From Arthrobacter sp. NIO-1057 (GTDB lineage Bacteria > Actinomycetota > Actinomycetes > Actinomycetales > Micrococcaceae), in assembly GCF_900094805.1 (NCBI RefSeq), contig NZ_FMAT01000007.1, forward strand, positions 88,702 through 152,701: a stretch of 64,000 nt of DNA, written 5' to 3'. The notes under the pieces are model-generated. The model did not search any database, had not been told where the DNA came from, and saw only the letters and a list, made by a program, of their open reading frames with translations. Below are positions 1 to 8,357 of this stretch, piece after piece; position 1 is the stretch's first letter, and each line of letters starts with the position of its first letter. A program made the position numbers and the translations under genes.

Positions 1-450
1 GACGGTGAGATCCTCGAATCCAGCTTCGCGGAAAGCTGCGACAACGGCCTTGGCCATACCGCCCGATCCGCGCACCAACACGCTGTGCTTGGTGTTTAGT
101 TCGTGGCGCGCAATCAGCGTTGCGATAGCTTCAAAGTCAGTGTTCGAAGCGACCAAACGCCCATCGACGTTCACAATCGTGTTCACCGAATCGATTGCGG
201 CTGCGGAAGTTTCAATCTCGTCGACCAGTTTCATCACGTCTTCTTTAAAAGGCATGGAAACAGAACAACCGCGGATGCCCAGGGCACGAACGCCAGCGAT
301 GGCACCAGCAAGATCTTCGGTGGAGAACGCCTTGTAGATGAAATTCAGTCCAAGTTCTTCGTAGAGGAAGTTGTGGAACCGAGTCCCGATATTTGAGGGG
401 CGACCCGATAGCGAGATGCACAGGGTCATGTCTTTATTCAAAATGGGCAC
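1..450 (-). CDS. Shikimate 5-dehydrogenase-like protein, SdhL type (partial, N-terminal 150 residues)
   Basis: The gene runs off the left edge, so only the N-terminal half is seen. Family members reduce or oxidise shikimate-like substrates with NADP(H). Visible motifs are the catalytic lysine in SMPFK (K69), the SVNT motif (N90), the NTD motif (N103, D105) and the start of a nucleotide-binding loop, GSGGMAKA (about 128-135). The substrate loop reads SLSGRPSN instead of the two-serine loop of true AroE. This matches the HI0607/SdhL subgroup, whose natural substrate is unclear. The start is a GTG at 450, chosen because GGAGG lies seven bases upstream; an in-frame ATG at 429 has no such site. 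The gene diverges from arr. It is probably not the housekeeping aroE. Confidence 0.85.
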   Translation of the reverse strand, partial: MPILNKDMTLCISLSGRPSNIGTRFHNFLYEELGLNFIYKAFSTEDLAGAIAGVRALGIRGCSVSMPFKEDVMKLVDEIETSAAAIDSVNTIVNVDGRLVASNTDFEAIATLIARHELNTKHSVLVRGSGGMAKAVVAAFREAGFEDLTV

Positions 451-591
451 GAGTAGTCCTCCAAAGCGTGTTTGTGGTTCATCCCCAAATATACGTCGCC
501 ACAGATCTATGACCTATATATTGCACGCCAACACACGGGCAAGTTACCTACGTCTACTATGCGCGAAGTCGCTCAGATATGCTCTGGATTC

Positions 592-1002
592 ATGAGTGAA
601 ATACGTGATGGTGGACCGTTTTATCACGGGACGAAGGCTAAGTTAGTCCCGGGTGATCTGCTCACTGCGGGGTTCCCCTCGAATTACCGCCCAGAGGTCA
701 TCATGACCCATATCTATTTCACTGCGTTACCTGATGGTGCCGGATTGGCAGCCCAGATTGCAGCAATTGACGGTAGCCCGCACGTCTATGAGGTAGAGCC
801 AACCGGCGACTTTGAGGATGACCCCAACGTCACGGACAAGAAGTTCCCTGGCAACCCTACACGCTCATATCGGAGTTCTAGCCCGTTGAAAGTGGTCCGT
901 GAAATTCACGAATGGAAGCGGATTTCGGACGAAGAATTACAAGGCTGGCGCGAACGCATTGCGCGGATTACCGATAGCGCGCGGGGCGAGATTATCAATT
1001 GA
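592..1002 (+). CDS. arr: NAD(+)-rifampin ADP-ribosyltransferase (Arr family)
   Basis: A cytoplasmic enzyme predicted to transfer ADP-ribose from NAD to a hydroxyl of rifampin, inactivating the drug. The 136-residue product has the usual Arr length. It keeps the proposed H-Y-D triad at H12 (FYHGT), Y42 (IYFTA) and D77 (DDPNV), spaced as in mycobacterial Arr, plus the conserved PGNPTRSYRS segment around 86-95. The reading frame is open upstream to 472, but the family N-terminus starts just before the YHGT motif, so the ATG at 592 is preferred; an ATG at 559 is the alternative. No clear ribosome site is visible. The gene stands alone, convergent with the aldehyde dehydrogenase gene. Substrate specificity is inferred from the family. 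Confidence 0.88.
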   Translation: MSEIRDGGPFYHGTKAKLVPGDLLTAGFPSNYRPEVIMTHIYFTALPDGAGLAAQIAAIDGSPHVYEVEPTGDFEDDPNVTDKKFPGNPTRSYRSSSPLKVVREIHEWKRISDEELQGWRERIARITDSARGEIIN

Positions 1003-1011
1003 GACAAAACT

Positions 1012-1057
1012 TCGGCGGTATTCAACGGAACAAATTTGATCCATTGAACACCGCCGA
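1012..1057. terminator. Bidirectional terminator hairpin
   Basis: A 14-bp stem (TCGGCGGTATTCAA with TTGAACACCGCCGA, one G-U pair) and an 18-base loop lie between the convergent arr and aldehyde dehydrogenase genes. The minus-strand exit is T-rich (AGTTTTG), so it probably serves both genes. Confidence 0.7.
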
Positions 1058-1079
1058 TTATTGCGATAATTCCTAAGTA

Positions 1080-2492
1080 CTAGCCTTTAATGATCTGGGG
1101 CTGGGCTAGGGCCTTGAGCCCATCAAGACCGAATTCCAGACCATAACCCGACTGCTTGGCTCCACCAAAGGGAACCCGTGGGTCAATGGTGCCGTGAGAG
1201 TTGATCCATACGGTTCCTGACTCAATTTGGGCTGCCACTTCTAGGGCCTTCGCCCGGTCACTGCTCCATACTGACGCTCCGAGTCCGACGTCCAAGGAGT
1301 TAGCCAGTTCAACGGCTTCTTCGCTGTTCTTGACCTTGATGATTGGCAGTGCTGGGCCGAATTGTTCTTCGGTCACCAATCGATTATCTGGTGCGATGTC
1401 GGAGATGAGCGTTGTGGGATAGAAGTACCCTGGGGCTTGATCATCTGGGTTTGCGCCAAGAAGTACGGTGGCGCCTGAATTTACGGCGTCGGCGACGAGA
1501 TCAGCGACGATGTCGTATTGGGCCTTGTTTTGTAGTGGGCCAAGTACGTTGTTTTCGTCCAGTCCGACACCCATCGGCATGGCCTTGGCTACAGCGGTAA
1601 GCTCGGTGCACACTTCGTCGTAGATTGATTCAGGTACGTAGAGTCGCTTCAGCGCTGCGCATGTCTGGCCGGTATTAATGAAGGCGCCCCAGAACAGGTC
1701 TTGAGCGATGGCTTTAGGATCGGCATCTTCGAGCACAATGCCTGCGTCATTGCCGCCCAGTTCCATGGTCAGTCTCTTCACCGTGTCGGCGGAGGAACGG
1801 ATGATTGCTTTACCGGTTCTGGTGGATCCGGTAAACATGATCTTGGCGATGTCAGGATGGCCAGAAAGTTTCTCGCCGACTGCTCGTCCGCCAGCGACTA
1901 CCTGCAGTACATCGGCTGGGAGTACTTCGTTCAGGATATGCACCAGTGCCAGCACAGACAGTGGGGTGTATTCACTGGGCTTCATCACCACGGTGTTGCC
2001 CATCCGCAATGAAGGGGCGAGCTGCCAGATGGAAATCATCATTGGCCAGTTCCACGGTCCAATGGCACCAACGACGCCCAACGCGCGATAGTGCTTGGCG
2101 GCGTAGGTTGCTCCGTCGTCAACCACGACTTCTGCTTCCACTTCATAGGCGGTCGCAGCACGCAACCATGAGGCGGCTCCCCCGACTTCGAAGCGAGCAT
2201 TTGGACCGTTCAGTGGCTTGCCTTGTTCACGGGAGAGCAGCTCGGCTAGTGCTTCTGCGTTGGCTTCAATATTGTCGGCAGCCGCATTCAGCAACCGCTT
2301 GCGTTCTTCGTGTCCTAGTTTGTCCCAACCTGGTTGTGCCGCTTTGGCACTGGCTACCGCGGCATCGAGGTCCTCACCGGTTTTTTGGGCGACTCGACCT
2401 ACGAGTTCTCCGGTCGCAGGATCATAAATTTCGGTTCCGCCGGTGGCGGGCTGGATCGCTTCGAGTAGGGCTTGAGCGTTGGCGTAGGCCAT
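1080..2492 (-). CDS. NAD(P)-dependent aldehyde dehydrogenase
   Basis: Oxidises an aldehyde to its acid. The 470-residue protein has the complete fold: oxyanion asparagine N148 in PWNWP, KPSE cofactor motif near 171, general base E244 in MELGGN and nucleophile C278 in INTGQTC. It is last in a minus-strand run after an APC permease (28-base gap) and a FeaR-like AraC regulator, and close to a copper amine oxidase. That context suggests it takes an amine-derived aldehyde such as phenylacetaldehyde, the role FeaB has in Escherichia coli. The enzyme class is seen in the sequence; the substrate is inferred from neighbours only. Confidence 0.88.
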   Translation of the reverse strand: MAYANAQALLEAIQPATGGTEIYDPATGELVGRVAQKTGEDLDAAVASAKAAQPGWDKLGHEERKRLLNAAADNIEANAEALAELLSREQGKPLNGPNARFEVGGAASWLRAATAYEVEAEVVVDDGATYAAKHYRALGVVGAIGPWNWPMMISIWQLAPSLRMGNTVVMKPSEYTPLSVLALVHILNEVLPADVLQVVAGGRAVGEKLSGHPDIAKIMFTGSTRTGKAIIRSSADTVKRLTMELGGNDAGIVLEDADPKAIAQDLFWGAFINTGQTCAALKRLYVPESIYDEVCTELTAVAKAMPMGVGLDENNVLGPLQNKAQYDIVADLVADAVNSGATVLLGANPDDQAPGYFYPTTLISDIAPDNRLVTEEQFGPALPIIKVKNSEEAVELANSLDVGLGASVWSSDRAKALEVAAQIESGTVWINSHGTIDPRVPFGGAKQSGYGLEFGLDGLKALAQPQIIKG

Positions 2493-2520
2493 GGTGCAAC
2501 TCCTTTGTGCTTGAGATTTT

Positions 2521-3951
2521 TTATGAAACGGATAATTCGGATGCTGGTTGAGTTTCCTTGCGCTTGGCTCGAACTATCATGGCGGCCATTGATCCCAAAA
2601 GTCCGGGGACGATGACGATGCCTTGTAGTACGTATCCCAGGGCACCTGGTTCTTCAACGCCGAGCAAGATATCGAAGTTGATGATGATTTGTGCGAAAAC
2701 ATAGAACAATGCGATGCCTGAGATCACCGGTGCGATGACTCGGGTTATCAGTGAGTCACTGGTCTTGTTCCGGGCAAAATATCCGATGACAGCGAAGGAC
2801 GTCAGTGCCATGAGCAAGACGAGTCCAAAGGCTGCTGAGTTGGTCATCCAGGTGAACATCGTGAACACGATATACATTGGTTCTTCACCACGTGAGATCA
2901 CTGCGAAGACGACAATGACCGCGAGTCCGAGCACAGATTGTGCCATCGATCCGGCGATTGGAGCATGGGTAGTTCGGGAGGTGACAGCCAAGAATTTTGG
3001 CAGTGCGCCACCGCGGCCCATGGAATAGAAGTAGCGGGCAATGACATTGTGGAATGCCAGCAGCGCGGCAAACAGACTCGTAATAAATAGGATGTTCGCC
3101 AGGTCGACGAACCAGGTAGGAGCATGCGCAGCGAAGAAAACGAAGAGGAGGTCGGGACCGTTTTCGGCAGAGGAAGCCATTACGTTATCGGCTCCTTCAC
3201 CAACGGCAACGGCGAAGGCGGAGAAGGCGTAAAAGCAGGCAATGATGACAATGGCAATCATCGTGGCACGACGTGCGGTGCGCTGCGGATCTTTTACTTC
3301 TTCGTTGTAGATGGTTCCGGATTCAAAGCCCATAAAAGCGGCAATGGTAAATGCGACCACTGCTCCCATGCCTGGGGCGAGTGCATCAGCGATGTTGAAA
3401 GCAGCTTCGGGTTGTGGGGCTTGTGGCGCCAAGGCGAAGGCCATGAAGTTGTAAACAACGACAACAAGGAATTCGGCGGCGACGATAATTCCAAGAACCT
3501 TAACCGAGAAGTCCACTCGGTTCATGCCCAGAAACCCGACGGCGGCCCAAGCAACTATGGCTGTAACCCACCATGGGATTGCGGTGTTGAAAGTGGAGTT
3601 CACAAATGAGGAAGCGGCGAACCCGAACATTCCATAGATGCCAATTTGCATGAGGTTGTAGCTGACCAATGCCACCATTGCAGCGCCAACGCCAAAGACT
3701 CTTCCTAAGCCTTCAGCCACGTAAGCGTAAAAGGCGCCAGCGTTAGGAATGTGTCGGCTCATGGCGGTGTAGCCAATGCTGAAAACCAGAAGTACTGCAC
3801 CTATCAGCAGGAAGGACAGCGGTACAGAGCTCATGCCAGTCACTGCGTAGTTTGTTGTGACGCCACCGGCAACTGCGGTCAGTGGAGCACTTGCCGCAAT
3901 GATCATGACCACCAACGCTGGCACCGATAAGGTGCGTTGTTCCAGTGCCAT
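2521..3951 (-). CDS. APC-superfamily amino acid/amine permease
   Basis: An integral membrane transporter with about twelve hydrophobic segments. The first, near residues 10-35, carries the unwound-helix glycine pattern (ASAPLTAVAGG) typical of APC permeases. GFESGTIYNEEVKDP in the middle matches the helix 6 to loop region of the family. It is probably co-transcribed with the aldehyde dehydrogenase downstream and follows the AraC regulator gene, so import of an amine or amino acid fed to the local oxidases is likely. The ATG at 3951 has GGGGGAA five bases upstream; a TTG at 3963 is less likely. The substrate cannot be read from the sequence. Confidence 0.85.
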   Translation of the reverse strand: MALEQRTLSVPALVVMIIAASAPLTAVAGGVTTNYAVTGMSSVPLSFLLIGAVLLVFSIGYTAMSRHIPNAGAFYAYVAEGLGRVFGVGAAMVALVSYNLMQIGIYGMFGFAASSFVNSTFNTAIPWWVTAIVAWAAVGFLGMNRVDFSVKVLGIIVAAEFLVVVVYNFMAFALAPQAPQPEAAFNIADALAPGMGAVVAFTIAAFMGFESGTIYNEEVKDPQRTARRATMIAIVIIACFYAFSAFAVAVGEGADNVMASSAENGPDLLFVFFAAHAPTWFVDLANILFITSLFAALLAFHNVIARYFYSMGRGGALPKFLAVTSRTTHAPIAGSMAQSVLGLAVIVVFAVISRGEEPMYIVFTMFTWMTNSAAFGLVLLMALTSFAVIGYFARNKTSDSLITRVIAPVISGIALFYVFAQIIINFDILLGVEEPGALGYVLQGIVIVPGLLGSMAAMIVRAKRKETQPASELSVS

Positions 3952-4063
3952 AAGTTCCCCCAAAGATATAAGTTGTGCTCTCTAGGATCTCCGGTGTCGT
4001 TGATTTCGTGTTGTCATTGGGTGCAGGTTCATTGCCTCCCAGCGCACGAGTGTGCGCCAGATC

Positions 4064-4987
4064 TCATTGCTCAATGCGGTACTTACCAGGAGTGCACCCA
4101 AATTCTTTGGAAAACATGCGGCTGAACCCCGCGGCATCGCAGATACCGACGCGAGCACCGATGGCCTGAACTGAATGGGGTGAAAGTAAAGGGTCACGCA
4201 ATAAACGTGATGCCTCGGTCAGCCGGCGATGGCGGATCAGTGCAGCAACACTGTGAGGCTGGTTTTCAAATAAAGAGTGCAAGGTGCGAACCGAGATGAA
4301 GTGGGCCGCAGCGATTTGAGCGGGATCTAGTTCGGCATCACCCAGGTGATGATCAATGTAGGCAATGATCTTTTCGCGTTGTCTAGTTTTAGTATCAGCA
4401 ACTGTTTCCAAGCCAAGAACGCCACCCAGTGCGGTAGCGAGGAGATCAACGGTATTTCGCGCCAAAGGATATCCACCGTATTCGTCCCATTGGGCCAAAT
4501 TAGTTCCCAAATGGTTCATCAGTGGTGCGACAGTTCCAGATAAAGGATGGTTGCTTTTGAGCGCCAGAGCTGTCACCTGCCCCACCTGTTCGGTGGACAG
4601 ACGGAATTGGTGATGAGGTATGAGCGCAACGATGACCGTGGCCGGTTTTTCAAAGGCCAACGTATAGGGGCGCTGCGTGTCATAGATTGCCAAATCACCG
4701 GGCGCCAGAACGGTCTCGCGTCCGTCTTGCACTAATAATCCGTACCCATCGAGCTGATAGGAGACTTTGTAGTATTCACCGTCACCACTGTTGGTGAGGT
4801 TGGTGGTTCGTTGCACCGCATGAGGGCGAGCGTTGATTCGCATCAGTCCGATATCCCCAAGCATATTCATGCCTAGTGATGCCGTGAAATGACCGCCCGT
4901 GACCTGTTCACTTCTCAATTGAACGAAGGCATCAGAAATGAGCCTTGACCAAGCCGTAAACGAATCGACGTGCTGGATTTGATACAT
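4064..4987 (-). CDS. AraC-family transcriptional activator, FeaR-like
   Basis: A 307-residue regulator. The N-terminal 180 residues form an AraC_binding_2-like cupin region (for example APGDLAIYDTQRPYTL), as in FeaR. The C-terminal 100 residues form the double helix-turn-helix of AraC proteins, ending AAGFSRMFSKEFGCTPGKYR. FeaR activates amine oxidase and phenylacetaldehyde dehydrogenase genes in enteric bacteria. Here the gene lies 112 bases upstream of permease and aldehyde dehydrogenase genes and within 1 kb of an amine oxidase gene, so an equivalent role is the best inference. The start ATG has a strong site (GGGGAGGGG); an upstream extension to 5029 lacks support. Confidence 0.85.
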   Translation of the reverse strand: MYQIQHVDSFTAWSRLISDAFVQLRSEQVTGGHFTASLGMNMLGDIGLMRINARPHAVQRTTNLTNSGDGEYYKVSYQLDGYGLLVQDGRETVLAPGDLAIYDTQRPYTLAFEKPATVIVALIPHHQFRLSTEQVGQVTALALKSNHPLSGTVAPLMNHLGTNLAQWDEYGGYPLARNTVDLLATALGGVLGLETVADTKTRQREKIIAYIDHHLGDAELDPAQIAAAHFISVRTLHSLFENQPHSVAALIRHRRLTEASRLLRDPLLSPHSVQAIGARVGICDAAGFSRMFSKEFGCTPGKYRIEQ

Positions 4988-5097
4988 ACGTCCCCTCCCC
5001 ACGATGCCTGTAAAAGTGCCAGGCATCACACATGAGAGTACGCCGGGGAACGCGGATTGTCACTATTTTCTGCAACCCGAGAAAATCGTTTTGCGAC

Positions 5098-5685
5098 CTA
5101 CTGATTCAATGTTGCCAGTAAGTCCAGCTGATACTTCAGTTGCTGTTCCAGTAAAGCAACAGTGTTCACTGTCGCGTCCAATACGCTTCCCACCTGAGCT
5201 CCCATGAGGAAGTTGATCATTGAGTCGCGCGCCATTGGCACGCGCATGTCTTCATCGCTGAACATTTGCCCCAGCCAGGAATCGAGCAACGCACGCCAAT
5301 TGTCCATCGTTGCGGCATTCACTTCAGCCAACTTTGGATCACCCAAGGCAAGATGCCAAAAGTGAACGGCGATTCGCGCTTCGCTTCTTCTCAATTCATC
5401 GAGCGGGAGCACTTCGCGTGCGAAAGCTTCAATTGCTTCCAGCCCAAAAAGTCCTCCCGCACTCTTTTGAATTCGCCGGTTCGTAGCCTCTGCAACAAAG
5501 TTGAAGGTCGCCACCAGCAGCGCATCTCGCGTAGGGAAATATGGCTTAAATGCCCCGTTGGCATACCCTGCCGCAGCCGCCAAGTCACGTAGGTTCAGCT
5601 TTTCGATACCCTCCCGGGCAATGAACTGCCAGGTGACCTCTACGATCTCTTTCCGGCGCTGGTCATGATCAACGATTTTTGGCAT
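5098..5685 (-). CDS. TetR/AcrR-family repressor (BetI-like)
   Basis: The 195-residue protein has an N-terminal helix-turn-helix (residues about 8-55: LRDLAAAAGYANGAFKPYF) and a BetI-type ligand-binding domain with the W-R-LL-S-WL segment near 135. It diverges from the copper amine oxidase gene across 138 bases that hold a 22-base palindrome over the oxidase -10 box, so it most likely represses that gene and is released by an amine or aldehyde. The gene has no ribosome site and appears leaderless, with a well-spaced promoter ending eight bases before the ATG. The ligand is unknown. Confidence 0.85.
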   Translation of the reverse strand: MPKIVDHDQRRKEIVEVTWQFIAREGIEKLNLRDLAAAAGYANGAFKPYFPTRDALLVATFNFVAEATNRRIQKSAGGLFGLEAIEAFAREVLPLDELRRSEARIAVHFWHLALGDPKLAEVNAATMDNWRALLDSWLGQMFSDEDMRVPMARDSMINFLMGAQVGSVLDATVNTVALLEQQLKYQLDLLATLNQ

Positions 5686-5693
5686 GACACAAG

Positions 5694-5722
5694 AGTATCT
5701 ATTTTTAGATTCTTCACCGCAA
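5694..5722 (-). promoter_or_regulatory. Leaderless promoter of the TetR gene
   Basis: On the minus strand TTGCGG (5722-5717) and GATACT (5699-5694) are separated by 17 bases. The ATG follows after 8 bases, so transcription should begin at or next to the start codon. Confidence 0.5.
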
Positions 5723-5726
5723 AGGG

Positions 5727-5755
5727 TTGCGCAACACCAGACAGCTCCGTATTCT
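5727..5755 (+). promoter_or_regulatory. Promoter of the copper amine oxidase gene
   Basis: TTGCGC (5727-5732) and TATTCT (5750-5755) are separated by 17 bases. The -35 lies back to back with that of the divergent TetR gene, and the -10 is inside the palindrome at 5750-5771. Confidence 0.5.
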
Positions 5756-5771
5756 CTACACTCAGAGAATA
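5750..5771. promoter_or_regulatory. Probable TetR operator
   Basis: Perfect 8-base arms, TATTCTCT and AGAGAATA, with a 6-base spacer. The left arm covers the -10 box of the amine oxidase gene, as expected for a repressor site. The TetR-type product encoded next door is the likely binder. Confidence 0.65.
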
Positions 5772-5776
5772 ATAAT

Positions 5777-5803
5777 TGATGTAGATCACACCGATGTAGA
5801 TCA
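5777..5803. repeat. Tandem 11-base repeat in the amine oxidase leader
   Basis: GATGTAGATCA occurs at 5778-5788 and 5793-5803, a 15-base period. The first copy extends to TGATGTAGATCA, a short inverted repeat. It lies between the promoter and the ribosome site and may be a second regulator's site, for example that of the AraC protein. Confidence 0.5.
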
Positions 5804-5823
5804 TCATTGAAGGAGACTGACGC

Positions 5824-7746
5824 ATGACCACCCTCGGAACCACAGATTTCACTTTGCTCAGCGAAACGGAAATTACTCTAGCTAAAGAACTACTGGTGCA
5901 GCACCAGCTCTTCAGCGACAACACTCGCATCGCCTATCTAGGACTCGAAGACCCTCAGGACTCACGTCCCGGCCGATTTGTCCGCGTCATGCTTTTGGAC
6001 AAGCTCACGAATTCGCCTCAGGACATCGTCCTGAACTTGAGCAAGCAAAGCGTAGTATCCGTGCTCAATCTTGACCCCTCACAAGTGGGACAAATGCCAG
6101 TGCTGCTCGAAGAGTTCGAAATGGTTGAATCGATCCTCAGCACAGATCCACAATGGGCTGCCGCCTTAGCCAAACGCGATCTGACAACTTCCCAGGTCCG
6201 GGTAGCCCCGCTTTCCGCCGGTGTCTATGACAATGAATACCCCGACGAATCAGGACGCCGCATCCTGCGTGGACTGGCTTTCCGACAGGACTTTGCCGAA
6301 GATTCTGCGTGGGCACACCCGGTCGATGGGCTCGTTGTTTACATCGACACCATCGCCCAGAAGGTCGACCGCCTCCTGGATCTTGACATCGTCCCGGTAC
6401 CCGAATCACACGGCAACTACACCGACCCGGACCTCACTGGCCCGATTCGCACCACGCAAAAGCCCATCGAAATCACTCAGCCCGAGGGCGTGAGCTTCAC
6501 TGTTACCGAGGGCAATCACGTCGAGTGGGAAAAGTGGTCTCTCGATATCGGTTTTGATATGCGTGAAGGTCTGGTGCTCTACAACATCGGGTTCAACGAC
6601 AAGGGTGTAGACCGTCGCATTTTGGATCGGGCTTCGATCGCTGAAATGGTGGTCCCTTACGGAGATCCTTCACCGGTGCGTAGCTGGCAAAACTACTTCG
6701 ACACCGGCGAATACCTCATCGGTCGCCTGGCAAATTCGCTGGAACTCGGTTGCGATTGCTTGGGCGAAATCCACTACATTTCCCCGGTCGTCACCGACGC
6801 AGACGGCAATGCCCAAACGATCACCAACGGAATCTGCATGCACGAGGAAGACGCATCCATCCTCTCCAAGCATGCCGATGATTGGTCTGGAGTGAAGTAC
6901 ACACGACGCAATCGCCGCCTGGTGATCAGCTTCTTCACCACCGTGGGCAACTACGACTACGGTTTCTACTGGTACCTCTACCTTGATGGCACCATCGAAT
7001 TTGAAGCCAAGGCCACCGGCATCGTTTTCACCTCGGCGATGCTGGATGATCGCTTCGCATCCGAAATGGCCCCCGGCCTTGGCGCTCCTTTCCATCAGCA
7101 CATTTTTGGAGCCCGCCTGGACTTCGCCCTAGATTCTGGCCCAAGCCGGGTCATCGAAGAAGAAGCCGTTCGACTACCTATCAGTGCCGAGAATCCTCGA
7201 GGCAATGCCTTTACCCGCAGCCATACGGTTCTTGCTACCGAACAGCAAGCAGTGCGCGAGAACAACCTCAATGCTGGCCGCACCTGGGTGGTAACAAATC
7301 CCGAGTCGAAGAACTACTTGGGCAAGCCGGTAGGCTACAAGCTCATGTCCCAAGGACTGCCCACGTTGTTGGCCGCAGAGGGGTCCTCGATCCACCGCCG
7401 TGCCGAGTTCGCCTCGAAGGCACTTTGGGTGACCAAGCGCGACGCGGCGCACCGCTACCCCACCGGCGACTTCGTGAACCAGAACCCTGGTGTTGACGGG
7501 ATCGGCTCATGGATCGAGGATGACAAGAATATCGATGGCGAGCAGATTAGCCTCTGGCATACCTTCGCGTTGACACATTTCCCGCGCACTGAAGACTGGC
7601 CGATGATGCCTGTCGACACTGTCGGCTTCACCATCCGCCCTGAAGGGTTCTTTGACCGCTCCCCCGTGCTCGACGTTCCTGCACCTGCTGCACATGGTTG
7701 CTGCTCGACTCAGGCTTCCGATGGCTGTTGCGGCAATAACGACTAG
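5824..7746 (+). CDS. Copper-containing primary-amine oxidase (phenylethylamine oxidase type)
   Basis: Oxidises a primary amine to its aldehyde with release of ammonia and hydrogen peroxide, using copper and topaquinone formed from its own tyrosine. The 640-residue protein aligns along its length with Arthrobacter globiformis phenylethylamine oxidase. The cofactor tyrosine is Y377 in NYDY, the catalytic base D293 in YFDTGEY, the gate tyrosine Y291, and the copper ligands H424, H426 (HQH) and H585 (THFPR). The start has GGAG eight bases upstream. The last 16 residues carry two CC pairs ([17 protein letters not shown]), unlike the A. globiformis tail. The gene overlaps the next one by 26 bases. 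Phenylethylamine, tyramine or histamine are all possible substrates. Confidence 0.95.
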   Translation: MTTLGTTDFTLLSETEITLAKELLVQHQLFSDNTRIAYLGLEDPQDSRPGRFVRVMLLDKLTNSPQDIVLNLSKQSVVSVLNLDPSQVGQMPVLLEEFEMVESILSTDPQWAAALAKRDLTTSQVRVAPLSAGVYDNEYPDESGRRILRGLAFRQDFAEDSAWAHPVDGLVVYIDTIAQKVDRLLDLDIVPVPESHGNYTDPDLTGPIRTTQKPIEITQPEGVSFTVTEGNHVEWEKWSLDIGFDMREGLVLYNIGFNDKGVDRRILDRASIAEMVVPYGDPSPVRSWQNYFDTGEYLIGRLANSLELGCDCLGEIHYISPVVTDADGNAQTITNGICMHEEDASILSKHADDWSGVKYTRRNRRLVISFFTTVGNYDYGFYWYLYLDGTIEFEAKATGIVFTSAMLDDRFASEMAPGLGAPFHQHIFGARLDFALDSGPSRVIEEEAVRLPISAENPRGNAFTRSHTVLATEQQAVRENNLNAGRTWVVTNPESKNYLGKPVGYKLMSQGLPTLLAAEGSSIHRRAEFASKALWVTKRDAAHRYPTGDFVNQNPGVDGIGSWIEDDKNIDGEQISLWHTFALTHFPRTEDWPMMPVDTVGFTIRPEGFFDRSPVLDVPAPAAHGCCSTQASDGCCGNND

Positions 7747-8140
7747 CAACTCCCGGCGGCCATTGTCTGCACATCGCGTGCTCGGATTGGCCGCCGGAGG
7801 CTTAGCCCTTATACATGTGTTCGCGCTGATCCTTCTTCCACATTCACTGTGGTGGATGGCGTTGCAGGTAGTGATGACGCTGTGGTGTGGCAAATGCGCG
7901 TGGGGCGTTTGGCAGGGCGCTGCAACCCAGAAATTATTGGTCATGAGCGCGGCCATGGGAATGCTTCATGTTGTGATGGCGCTGGGTATGCCATGGCTGG
8001 GTACCCATCATCATTCAGCTACAGCGCATGCCTCAATGCACGGGAGTCTCATGTTGCTCATGGCGGTGGGCGAATTTGTTGTCATGTTCTTCGCTGCCCT
8101 CCTTGGCCATGCTCAGCACCGAGGCTCGTCGCATTGTTGA
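7721..8140 (+). CDS. Unknown four-helix membrane protein rich in metal ligands
   Basis: I do not recognise a named family. The proposed ATG at 7721 lies inside the amine oxidase gene, giving a 26-base overlap and likely coupled translation; the frame is open further upstream and a GTG near 7778 is possible. The 139-residue product has four predicted membrane segments (about 20-40, 43-65, 72-94, 108-128). It also has CGKC at 56-59 within helix 2, a His cluster between helices 3 and 4 (HHH at 96-98, H103, H107) and a His/Cys tail (H130, H133, H138, C139). These are typical copper ligands, and the partner enzyme needs copper. A role in copper supply or membrane association of the oxidase is inferred, not shown. 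Confidence 0.7.
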   Translation: MAVAAITTSNSRRPLSAHRVLGLAAGGLALIHVFALILLPHSLWWMALQVVMTLWCGKCAWGVWQGAATQKLLVMSAAMGMLHVVMALGMPWLGTHHHSATAHASMHGSLMLLMAVGEFVVMFFAALLGHAQHRGSSHC

Positions 8141-8181
8141 TTTCTATTGACAGGTGAATATCCGCAGGATTAGATAAGTAA

Positions 8182-8194
8182 TGAATTACATTCA
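8182..8194. promoter_or_regulatory. Candidate operator shared with the gabD-like gene
   Basis: TGAATTACATTCA, a perfect 5-3-5 inverted repeat, sits 163 bases before the FAD amine oxidase gene. The identical 13 bases occur at 60328-60340 upstream of the succinate-semialdehyde dehydrogenase gene. The surrounding 8141-8357 region shows no gene. Confidence 0.55.
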
Positions 8195-8357
8195 ATTTGC
8201 GGGAATCCTGCCGAGAAGAGGGATAAGCCTTGATCGCCGTCTGGCTCTCAACTGGCATCCTATGTGCCCAGCAAACCACAAAACCTCAAGTCCCCATGGT
8301 CGTTCCTTTGACTCAATAGTTCGTTTACAACTCAGCTATTGATCAAGGAAAGAAACC

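Noticed and set aside
5777..5803. Start of a CRISPR-like array
   Set aside because: Only two 11-base units, no spacer-length interval and no cas genes.
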